Origin: Saksenaea vasiformis B4078
Lineage: Eukaryota > Mucoromycota > Mucoromycetes > Mucorales > Saksenaeaceae
DNA: 64,000 nucleotides
Assembly: GCA_000697055.1 (NCBI GenBank)
Contig: JNDT01001834.1
Span: 1 to 64,000 of the forward strand
Reading direction: 5' to 3'
The position numbers were made by a program, and so were the translations under genes. Shown in pieces: positions 7,615 to 18,200 of this stretch (its first letter is position 1; each line of letters opens with the position of its first letter). Below the pieces are notes generated by a model. It did not search any database and was not told where the DNA came from. It worked only from the letters and a program-made list of their open reading frames with translations.

Positions 7615-9560
7615 CTAAACCCTCCCGGCGGAGGGAACCGCATTCGTAGCGGCGGTATTGTCCCTTGAAGGCCTGGCAAATTCAGCTGGTCTGCCTTGGC
7701 CCCTCTAGATCGAGTCAGCAATCCGAAATAAGTTCTTGCTTGCCATCGCGTCCCGATTCCACAACATCTTACAGGTTTTGCATTCCAAGGTGCTGTGGTA
7801 GGAGATGTGATCGCCGGTTACAACTTTCTGCAGCGATCTGTTTCGGCAATTATGGCAGATCTAAACATAAATTTGAGCATATCGATGTCGCCAGCATCAT
7901 AGTACTGACCTGCGAGGAGAGGTACTCGTCAATTGTTACAACTAGTAACTCTTCGCGTCTCTCTCTTCTCTTCAAGGTTCTCCATAGGATATTGACCACA
8001 CCTTTGCGATGTCTCTTGTAGCTGCATTTTTTATTGAACGTCCCACCGCCGAATACAATCAAAGGTGTCTTCTTCCCCTCATTCGTGAAATTTGGGGGCC
8101 TCCAGTGATGAAAACACCCCTTTCTACTGAACGTGCTTCGTTCAGACGAAGTATGTGGAAGAGGAACACTGTTAGGAATTCGTTAGCTACTGTTGGTAGT
8201 AAACTGGTATAATTAAAAGTACTTGCCAATGAGCTAATGATTTATCATCAACTGTGCGTTTCTTACTCCGTGCGTCTTTACGACGTTTACGACCTCTTTT
8301 TTTTTGGCGTTCTTTTATTTGATATTGTGCGCTTTCGTTTTCTACGATTGTACTTTTGCCGCCAGATACCAGAATGTTAACTATCTCTTCTCTTGCTCTT
8401 TGCACCCATTGATAGCCGTGAAACCTTGCCATTGCTCTTTCCGGACCGTAAAACTCGAATAAGGTGCTCATATGAAGAAAAATGCACTCCAGATAGCAGT
8501 TATAACGACTCGATGGCAGACGGCTTTCCGGATTCCAGAGAGCTCTCAATCGCTTCGACTCCTTGTTCTTTCTTTTCGGCTTGCATCTGTCTATTTCTGT
8601 TCGGTTAACCCGTATATGAATAATACTCGTTCGTAGAACATTGTCTTATTTCATGGCGCTCATTGTTTTGGCCGTATGCAGCAATAAAAGCCTGACTAAT
8701 ATTAGGATCTATGCCACATGGTGTTAAATGGTCATACACATCCTCCACCGTCAGACCCTCAACGGAAAGGCTCACATCAATGATTGCAACTCCTGGCTTT
8801 CGGGCTCGAGGAAACAGTACATCAACGCTGTATCCATCACTCAGAACGACGGCCTTAAATGCTATACCGCTCTTGTTCGCCGAGTTTTTCAGGTACTCAA
8901 GGCTATAGGAAAAACTGCGTCAGACTGTTATCTAGTGAGCGCTCTTACTTACGTCCTATATCTGAGCTTGGAAAAGTCAAATATTTGATGGAATTAAAGC
9001 GAGCTGATCATCGTAATCGCTTCCATGTGGAGCACCTGTTACGACGCGATGAGCCTTGCAATTGACTCACACAAATCGAAAATGCGTAGACGGTGAAGTT
9101 GATAAAGAGAACGAAAGAGGTAAGTCTTTGCACTCTTTTCCTGCCTTTTCATGCTGTCTTCGTACATTCTAGGGATATAAGCCAGTACTGGCACGTACTC
9201 TCCGGGACGTGCAGAGAGTCGTTCTGCAGTAGTTGCTTCTACCGGCATTAATCCGGTGAATCCGGAACATATGGTCTCCACGGCAGATTCAACCTCAGAG
9301 TCAATTGGCTTATCAGGGAATGGCCAGTACGGATCACCCTTAACTAAACGTTCGCATACATAGTCTCCAGCAATTGCTTTAGCTTGACTCGTACAAATTT
9401 TACATTAGGCAAAATAAGTAAGAGGTACGTCGCTTACTGGTACAAGGCTTATCAGCCTTTTTGACATAAAATTTCATGCGGTTTTTGAAGTTCTCGACCA
9501 CATTATTGGAATACGTGGATTTAATATCTGCACTTTGTTTTACCACAGTTTATTCGCCAG
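7615..9560 (-). pseudogene. Fanzor-like (TnpB-related) RNA-guided nuclease gene, multi-exon, with premature stop
   Basis: Coding segments on the minus strand carry Fanzor/TnpB hallmarks. In order they are: an N-terminal exon (about 9420-9547) with NNVVENFKNRM; an exon (about 9040-9395) with VKGDPYWPFPDKP and PGEYVPVLAY; an exon (about 8620-8925) holding RuvC-I as GIDPNISQAFIAAYG (Asp near 8709); a very basic bridge segment (about 8223-8540) with GYQWVQRAREE; and an exon (7910 to about 8168) with LIVFGGG and VTIDEYLSS. A clean 49-nt intron (7861-7909, GTCAGT...TTTAG) leads to a last exon with a zinc ribbon CHNC...CKTC and the RuvC-III WNRDAMASKN (about 7741-7770). TAG at 7705-7707 sits where the frame otherwise stays open to 7615. 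Frames also shift near 8505 and 9060, either as mutations or unresolved introns. Known relatives use a guide RNA from the locus to cut DNA. Confidence 0.85.
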
Positions 9561-9758
9561 CAAAGAAGGTCCGCACTTTGGTCTAAAGGGATGATTGGGG
9601 TAGGGTGATACTCCGCATTTTGTTCTAGAGCTGTCATTCGCTCAAATTGGTCCAGGCATATACTGCCACCCCCCCCACAAGTCTTTGGTCGGAGTTTATA
9701 CAACGCAAAAACCTCTGATTACCGGCGCAAAGTCGTACGCAAAAACCTCTAGCGCACG

Positions 9759-12646
9759 ATGCCCTCAGTCACCCACTCGTCGCTCCAAAAGACGGCAACC
9801 AATAGACACTCCGTATCCTTTAAGACACAGGATTCAATCACCATTTCTACACACGACGCACAGCTTCCATCACAAAATTTCGAGACCTTAACTAACATCG
9901 ATGACATACGCAAATGCTTACTGCAATTGGATGACGAAGAAACGCGCATCGATGCGTCGCTTGACCATATCCTTTCTCAGGAAAAGGACCTACAAGATGC
10001 ATTAGGGGAATTGGATGCGTTAAGGCAGGGATCTGCACCAGTAATTTCCATAATCCTGACAGGTGCAATAGACCAATGCTTGGTGACGTGAAAGGGAGCT
10101 CGTCTCAAATGGTTGATACTATTTATAAGACGTCTTTGCTTGCAGAAAATATTAGTGACAAAGTACGGCAGCTTGATCAGGAACAGGTAAATTGTTATTA
10201 TCCGTTCAGCCCATTAAATATGCGTACTGTTTATTCACGGTATATAGTCTAGGACGAAGGAAGCGATTCAATACGTAGAAGATGTACAGGAACTTAAGCA
10301 CTGTGTTGCCAGAATTCAGGAGACAATGCAAAGAAAAGATTACGATGAAGCTGCAATAATGCTGCAGAGAGCTTCTAGGATTGATCCGGCCGTATTGCAT
10401 GGATCACTTGCAGAATTCACAGTCGTAGGTTTCTGATCCCCAGCAACTTGTGATGATAACTTTGGACACAAACTATTTTCACAGCCGACATCCGAAAATC
10501 CCGATCATCCAGCAAAAACTTTGGCCGATGCGAAAGCTGCGTTATTCCGTATATTCTCGCAGCGTTTCGACGACGCCGTTGCTGCAAGGGATGAGGCAGC
10601 TATTACACGCGATTTTAAACTGTTCCCATTGATTGGATGTCAGACAGAAGGTTTAGACAAGTACTCCCATTTTGTTTGCAATATCATTAAAGCGAGATGC
10701 AGAGAAGAATTGCGCGTTGCCGACGGTAAGTTGTTCACTTGATCATTTTCAGTGACTCAGTAACCTGGGACATAGCCTCATTGCCTACGTATTTTGCCGA
10801 CGCATTAACTAGACTGTTTGAAAATATTGCTGTCATTATTGATCAGCATCAACCATTCGTTGAAACTCACTATGGACCTGGAAAGATGCTGCGAATTATA
10901 CAACGCCTGCAGGAGGAAAGCGATGTACAAAGTGGAAATATTTTGGATCGCTTTGTCGAGCACAGGAAACTCAGTGCAAAGGTAGCACGATGTTTTCAGT
11001 AGCATTGCATAAACTAACTCGTATGTGGAAAAGCTGATAGAAACTCAGTCATTGAGCATTGCGATAATGCGAGCGACGTCGACCAACCGCGCATTAAACC
11101 CTACAACGCCGACGTCTCCGTCGTCGGGTGAAGACGCGAGTCAGTTAGTTGACCCTCGTCAACTCGATGCCAATCTTTTGGAGCTCTCACTGATTAGTCA
11201 ACGAAGCGCGTTATTCCACATTTTTCTTAACGAAAGAGCAAACGATGAGATGGAAGTCCTAGGAAAGGATGCAAAACAGCAAGAAATGGTGATGCACGGA
11301 AAGGATAAACGTTTCTTTGGGGAAAATGGATTATTGGTTTCCTCAGCATTAACCAAGCGTATCAAAGAGTTGATGACATCCTATCTCATTATTGATGAGT
11401 ATCTACTGAGACAGAGCATGGATAAGGTAATCGACGGCTGCAAATAAAGTGGATATTAATCGATGGGATCAGGCGATGAAGATGGATGATTATGATTCAT
11501 CCTCCGGTCAAACGTCAACCTGTGTAGATGATGTCTTCTTCATCCTAAAGAAAGTTGTCAAGCGCAGTATTTCAACTTACGAACAGGATGTGATAACATC
11601 AACCGTACGGGTAGTGATCAAAGCGTTGGATAACGGTTATCTTCAAATATTCCGTCAAAGAATGGCGACAGCATTTACGGGTTATGATGCTGGAGCCAGA
11701 GGAGCGGACCGAGCAGCAGAGCAGGCGAAAATAAATTACATGGTAAGTGCTATATCGTCTCCAGCAGAAAAACGTAACCAGTGTTAGGTCGTTTTAAATA
11801 ATTTGGATGTCAGTGTGGATTATACAAAGAGATTAGCAGAGGAAATGCGACCAGACGTGGCTACTGGCATGTGGAGAAACGGAGAAAAAGATATGTCGGT
11901 CGTTACCACTGCGCTTGATGACTTGGCTTCGGCTTCTGAGAGCTTCCAGAGACTCCTAAAGGTACAGATGGTACGATACACGACGCGACAACTCACTTGA
12001 AATTTCAAAGAATGGAATGGGTCAGTTGCATACCCAGGTCCTAAAACCGTGGATCCGACCGCTGTTTCAAGGAGCTTATCGGGAAGTCAAGTATGTTTTG
12101 GAAGAAGAGGAGTATAACGAAGCTGAGATCGAAGAGCTTTTCGTTAAACGCTTCCGTCAAGGCTTCGACGGCCTCGTCGGTTTATGTCGACGCACGCTGA
12201 CCGAGTCAAATTTTGGGATGCTGATGGGTGTTATCCTCGATGCTGTTACAACGCAGTGGGAACGTATTGTCTTGCAAACGCGGTTCAATCAGTACGGTGC
12301 ACTTAGATTCGACAAGGATCTGCGAGCAGTCATTCATTACATATCTACCATGACGGAGTGGTTCTCGCGTGATCGATTCACACGTCTGACTCAGATGGCT
12401 ACATTGCTAAATTTTGAAGAGGTGAGCTAACAAAGCGAGATCCTTTGATGACTTATTCGTAGCCATCGGAAATATATGATTACTGGGGGGCAAAGGCTGG
12501 GCCTGTAAGCTGGCGCCTTACAGTAACGGAAGTGAAGAAAATACTAGCCCTTCGGTATGTCTACTAAGTTCCAGGGTAGCTGATTATACTAATGTCTCTG
12601 CAGGTTGGATTTTGATGCTGATGAAGTGTCAAATCTCTCACTGTAA
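9759..12646 (+). CDS. COG4: Conserved oligomeric Golgi complex subunit 4 (COG4)
   Basis: A spliced gene of about ten or eleven exons. COG4 belongs to the eight-subunit COG tether, which captures retrograde vesicles at the Golgi and binds SNAREs and the SNARE regulator Sly1. The first exon from ATG 9759 gives a coiled-coil N-terminus ([29 protein letters not shown]). The next exons give KVRQLDQEQ and [15 protein letters not shown], typical of the helical N-terminal half. Later exons give [51 protein letters not shown] and the C-terminal helical-bundle segments [16 protein letters not shown] and [17 protein letters not shown]. The last short exon ends [13 protein letters not shown] with TAA at 12644-12646. 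Each open segment ends at a GT and restarts after an AG, and no disabling lesion is evident. Exact exon limits near 10040-10092 are ambiguous. It is the nearest intact gene to the Fanzor locus, arranged head to head with it. Confidence 0.93.
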
Positions 12647-13219
12647 TTGTCATTGATAATCCAAGGTACATTATTTACACTACCACCACTTGATGAAAAG
12701 TAACTTCCATCAAGGTTACCAATTACTTCTTTTTATGATTCGTTGATCTGCTTGCATAGCTGCCAAAATAAAAAAGAAAGCAAGGTTAAACAATGAACCA
12801 GTGGCGTATAATTGATAACTGATGCGAGTCCAGTTGCGTCTTTTATAGCGCAACTGCCGTGCTTACCACAGTATGGACGATCGAGATGCAGACAATGGCT
12901 TATAAGAGATCTCTAGTCTGGTACACGTATTACCATTGGGGAAGGTTACACGGAGTAGCTAAAGAGTCTCTGTGTCATTCCAGAAAGTAAAATCTTGGTG
13001 TTCAAAATCACAATCAACAACCTTCGAGCGCTGTAGTTTCCAAAAGAAAACGAATCAATTTCTACCCCCTATACTCGAGCTATTTGTCCCAGTTGCAACT
13101 AGATGTAGCGATGTATACAATACACAATACTTGAAAGATCTGGAGTATATATACAAAATACCAATTAGCACAGTTACATATCTTTTATGTATTGCTTGCG
13201 TAATTTATCACAGGTGATA
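12647..13219. other. No supported gene
   Basis: AT-rich spacer downstream of COG4. The 82-codon frame at 12972-13217 has no resemblance I recognise. Bases 12975-13030 resemble, in inverted orientation, a segment near 14770-14830, with a 17-base identical core (TCATTCCAGAAAGTAAA). Confidence 0.45.
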
Positions 13220-13990
13220 GAAAAGAACGGGGCCGAATTTATACGAAAAATTCGGCAACCTCATCTTACACGACCAGTACAACGGTGTGAGAAACTTTTT
13301 TTAAACAGACAGTGATCTGCAGATCGCAGGTTTTCAGCTAATCCATCCTAAAGAGACATCAACTGCGATTGATATTATCACCTCGGATCTGTTGAATGTC
13401 CCAAAAGGAACTTATACCGCCGCAAGCACAGAATGGGACAATGGCTCCCGTAGCGATATTCTGTATGTCCCTTGTCTGGGCATGCAAAACTCATCACCAC
13501 CAATTCTGATCGAGGTGCACTCCATCGTAAATGAAGCTTTTATGGAACCGTTGGTCAAATACAGTCAAAGCGCCAAACAATTGTACAAATTCTATCCGTT
13601 GGTGATGGTATTTTGGATCGATAAACTCTCTCTCCGTCGACACTTATCACCAAGTTCATACCTGTGGATGGTAAACCATGGATGCAGCACATTCTATGTT
13701 GTGATTTCTGGTAAAGAGCTATTATCGTGTGTCAAAGTCAAGCCTATTGTGCGAAGAAGTTGATGCCAACGTACCATCTTTATGGGCATTGTCCATGTTT
13801 CTGATTGAACAATCGCCCACCTTATATGGTCATTCCCGTCCCGAACATTCAACAGTACGAATGTTTTATCGGCTTGCCAGGGAGTGCACTGCATTTGAAA
13901 CTGAACAAAGAGAAGATTTGGTACATGTCGTTGATGTAATTTGATCCAACAACGGCGAATGTCCAGAAGTTTTGTAGATATGAAATCTTT
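13220..13990 (+). pseudogene. Decayed PD-(D/E)XK-nuclease-like protein, lineage-specific family
   Basis: A plus-strand segment from about 13235 reads FIRKIRQPHLTRPVQR. It changes frame near 13300 and continues as SDLQIAGFQLIHPKE, ITSDLLNVPKGTYTAA and RSDILYVPCL, with PPILIEVH following, to about 13640. It changes frame again near 13730 into VPSLWALSMFLIEQ, HSTVRMFYRLAREC and EDLVHVVDVICSNN, ending near 13945. An Asp in a hydrophobic context (SDILYVP) followed about 15 residues later by IEV is the layout of a PD-(D/E)XK nuclease core. That functional reading is inference. At least two frame changes without convincing splice sites suggest a broken copy. From memory of fungal proteins, this family appears repeatedly in Mucorales genomes, but I cannot verify this here. 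Confidence 0.5.
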
Positions 13991-14199
13991 TTCCGAATCA
14001 AAAGATGACGAATAAATACGCAACGTCTGAGCGGTCGCTGATGCTGTAAGAAATATGATTGATTGAAATGATCGCTGCTGTATGATAATACAAACGCTTC
14101 TAAAGAGGGACGCATTCGTTTTATTTAGAAAGGGTCTTTTGAAAGAAATGACATGTGATATGCAAACACGCAGCATTCACTCAACTTTCGGACGTTCTG

Positions 14200-14703
14200 A
14201 GAGACACGACCATCCTCCATAAAGCTTCTCATTAAACTTTCCATCACTTCGATTAAAACAGCCGGGTTTCTCATCAATGTAATTTAAAAGAAATTGCTTA
14301 CGCTCCTCCCCAATAATAAGACCTCGCCCTGATTTTTCTTTTCCTCGAAAATGCTTTCAGGATATTCATAATAACGTTTGACCCATCTCTGGGCTGCACG
14401 AATATGAATGGCTAATTGAGTTGCGGCGGCCGAAACTCAAAAAGAATCTAGCTTTTTCGTCATCAGAGTAAAATGTATAACGTCGCTTATTGCATAGCTC
14501 CATATAGATATCAACACTATTCCTTTCATCTCCAACTGGATGCAACATAGGGCTTAGGAGGTCTCTCTGGAGGTTTATTTGAAGAAATTGGGTACGAGAG
14601 CTTATTGTTTCGCTGGCGAAAAGCTCCTCGTCAACTGTAAGATCCATCGGCTCAACTCCATGTTCATCAACAACACGTCCTTGCCCATCCTCATCCATTT
14701 GAA
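14200..14703 (-). pseudogene. Tc1/mariner-like transposase relic, N-terminal part
   Basis: From a Met near 14699 the minus strand reads an acidic leader (VEPMDLTVDEELFASET), then LQINLQRDLLSPM and YTFYSDDEKARFF. A frameshift near 14425 leads to a helix-turn-helix segment (LAIHIRAAQRWVKRYYE). A second near 14345 leads to KSGRGLIIGEERKQFLLNYID, and a third near 14270 to AVLIEVMESLMRSFM. This is the order of the DNA-binding region in the Tc1-like transposases of Mucoromycota: homeodomain-like HTH, linker, then the segment before the catalytic domain. No DDE catalytic core can be followed beyond about 14150. Three frameshifts in 500 bases mean the copy is dead. Confidence 0.65.
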
Positions 14704-15059
14704 TGTTTGTAAAAATTAGGAAGAAAATAGAAATAAGGAATGGAACCATCACTTCAATTCATAAAACAAACGAGTTTCATCAAATGTTGACATCGAATTC
14801 AAAACCAGCGACTTTACTTTCTGGAATGACTGTATATGGCCTCCAATGCCACGGCAAGAAGATAAACGTGAGGTTGTTTGATAGGCAAATCGTCGGCCGC
14901 ATTTATACTTTTTAAACCATATTGAGCGCAAGAACATACAAGCAGTTCCATGATGGTGGTGTCTTCACCATGCCCTTTGGTACTGACAGCTCTCTTTAAT
15001 GAGAATACTTTTGCATTTCGAACATTGTAAAATCTTCTCATTATATGTGTGCAATCCAG
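14704..15059. other. No supported gene between transposase relic and LINE
   Basis: Short open frames only (minus strand 14749-15062). They do not resemble a known family. Part of this segment shows inverted similarity to 12975-13030. It may belong to the end of the Tc1-like element or to an older host exon. Confidence 0.4.
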
Positions 15060-15228
15060 CACTTCTTCACTTACAGACGAAGTATCATATCTTCAAGGAC
15101 CGGAAGACTGGGGGCGGTGGAGAAGAACGACGTCCACACGCGGCACCAGATCAACCAGCGCTTTGGGCAAGACAGAAGAAAACAAGTCAGTTTTGGGCTC
15201 GGTGCCACAGAGGCGACAAGTAGCAGAG

Positions 15229-18200
15229 TCAACCGCAGGCAGGCCGATACGGTGCAATCGAGCCGCCGTAGGTAGGGTCCCGTGTAGAGCGCGGTACCAC
15301 ACATTCCGGGCCGAGTGGTCCATTGATAGTTTCCAAAAGGCCTGCCAATGGGGTTGGAGATGCCATCGATGGTGGCGACAGGTGGAACACAGATGCGACG
15401 GTAGGTGAAGGTGCAGATGCCTCCCTTTCGACTAGGGAAGGCGCTAGTAAAGATATTGGAGAGAGGAAGAGCGTCAACAACGCCAAGCACGCCAGAGTGA
15501 CCACCATGCGGGTGGGTTGGGGGAAGGCAAAGCGGAGCAAAGAAGTCGCGGAAAACGAAAGAGAACGTTGCAATTTCGGCGAAGAACCAACGTGTGAGGC
15601 GCGGGAAGTTGATGCCATCCGACACGGTACGTCGTCGGAGGTGGCCGATGGTGTTATCAAAGACAAAAAATCTGACACCAGCATGCGGCGTATGCCCGGT
15701 GGGAGAGATCGTGTAGTACCCACCGAAGGGGCCAAATAGAAAACCGTTGTTAAAGGCATACCGAGGAAGCTAGCCGCGGATAAAAGTTGTGTAGTCCAGT
15801 CGATCTGGAGGGCGTCAACTGCGCTATATAATAGATAGGACACGTTGAGAGACGAAGGCAGACGACGAGGACGGGCAGGCGGAAATGCCAGTAGAAAACG
15901 AGGATCTGTAGAAGAGTGAGCTTCATGAAGCAGATGATGACAAAGGCATGACGTGATATATGATGAAGTCGACGAGAGAGCAAACAGTGGCTTCAACCAA
16001 CGAAGTTGCAGTGCGTGTTGTTGCAGAGGCGGAGCAAGAACACCCAAGCCCCCAAATGAGCGGGGTTGGCAGAGGAGATCAAAGCCAATGCGTCTAGTAA
16101 GGAATGCGCTACACAGAGACTGGAGACGGCGAAAGAAAGAAACCTTGGTCGCGCCGACTAGTCGAAGGACGTGCCAAAGACGAGACAGAATTAGAGAGTT
16201 CAAAACCGTTGCACGTCCCCGCACCGAGAGGTGCCGTTGGGAGTGAGCATCACATGCGATTTGAATAGTCTGGAGCAGACGATCCAAAAAAAGACGCATT
16301 TGTTCCAGAGACGACGCTAGTGAGTAGCCGAAGTATGTGATAGGTTCCGTCCAAGTGCGATCATGACATTGCACAATGCCAGCAGTTGCCAGATGGGAGG
16401 TCCAACTGGGCTGTGGTCGGCCAGAAAGAGAAAGAGCCTGAGTCTTGTGATGGTTACAGCGCACATTAGACGCAAGTTGATAACGGCGCATATGAGCTAG
16501 AAGACGGGTGAGATCAGAGGGGCACTTGAGAAAAACCAGAACATCATCCACATAGGCCAAAACCTTGAGCGGGACAGGCTGAGGTACTAAGGCAAAAGAC
16601 GGGACGGTAGCCAGCTGTACCCCTTGGAACTGGGAATCAGATAGAATAGCACGTAAGAAAGGCTCCATGGCCAGATTGAAGAGAACAGGTGATATAGGAT
16701 CGTCCTGTCGCAGACCACGGCGCTGAGCGATGGGATCTGTAAGGAAGCCATTGACATTAATCTGTATCCGAGTCGAGAAGAAGAGACGGGATATTGCACT
16801 AACGGTGGGACGAGGAATACCAAAGAGTTGAAGTGCACGCTCAAGATAGGTTGGGTGTAGTCGGTCATAGGCTTTCTCTTGGTCCAGGAGAAGACCTAAA
16901 CTAGAACAAGTGGGATTCTCGCGTTCCTGTTCCATGAGTAGCTTCACCAAGATACCATTATCTGCAATAAATCGTCCCGGCAGAAAGCCCGTTTGGAATG
17001 GTGTGATGACCTTATCGGCAGCCTTGACCAAGCGTGAATTCAGAAGACGTGTGAAGATCTTCGCATCAGTGTTGATTAGCGATATCGGTCGCCAATTCTT
17101 CAGAGAAGTCAGATCGCCTTTCTTTGGTAGCAGAGTGACACATGTGCCAAGCCAAGAGTCCGGGAAGGTGCCCGTATGAAGAGCATCACCAAAGATTTTA
17201 CAGACCAAACTATGGTATAGAGGATGTTGGAAAACCAGGTACCAAACCGAATAAGGAAGGCCGTCGGGGCCAGGGCTGCTCTGACGAGGCGCCCGTTGGG
17301 CAGCTTTTTGGATGTCCTCCAAAGTGAATTCCATGACGAGAGAAGCACGTTCTTCAGCATCCAATCGGCAAGAGTGAGGGACGTGGGCAAATAGAGCATC
17401 CAAAGCGGTCTCATCGATAGGATCAGGCGTATAAAGTGACTGGTAGAAGGAACGTGTAGCACCCATTAAGGATCCGGTGTCCGAGCAACTGTTACCGGTG
17501 ACGGGATGTTGTAGGACAGTTGATGGACGCGAAGTGATAGTACGCTTAAGATAACCAGCGGAAACTTCCCCTTGTTCGCGCCAGCGAAGACCGGCCCGGA
17601 GAGCCGATATCTCGACCAGGTCATTTTGTATGGCAGCGATCTGAGCTTCGACTCGAGGTAAAGAGACAGCAAGAATAGCAATGGGCGGACGCGAGCGGAG
17701 GAGCCTATTGCGTTTAGACATCAAGGCCTTCAGCTGTTGTATGCGCCAGTTGGCGCGGTCCCTCCCAAAGGTTTGCATAAATTTCCGTATTTTATCTTTG
17801 AGATGGTCCCACTGGATTTGTGCCGATGGAAGCGATTCAAGCGAAGGGTGCAACTTGGTCAGGAGCAGAGCTAGCGCTTGACGAAAGTCCTTGAGTTGGG
17901 CGAAGTTTGGATTACCCCTCCAATATCCTTTACCGGCAGATGGGGGGTCCAGTTGTAGTGAGAGAATCAGTAAAGCGTGATCCGACCAAGCAGGCGGCAA
18001 TTTCTGCACATCAGCTGAACGGATAGTAGAACAAAAGGCGCGAGAAGCGAAGATGTAATCGATGGTGGAATGATAGGTGTCACCGCGACGGAACGTTGGC
18101 AAGGGAAGAGCCTCGTCCAGATTAGTGATACAATCAAAACAAGTCTCATGAAGCCAATTATGCCACTCGGAAGGGGCATTCGGACCATAATCTGGGCGAT

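Noticed and set aside
13694..14176. 160-codon minus-strand ORF as the catalytic part of the Tc1 transposase
   Set aside because: The plus strand over 13730-13945 is more convincingly coding, and no DDE acidic motifs can be placed in the minus frame.
15323..15739. 138-codon plus-strand ORF and other plus-strand frames in 15.3-20.0 kb
   Set aside because: Antisense to LINE ORF1 and ORF2, which have clear catalytic motifs.
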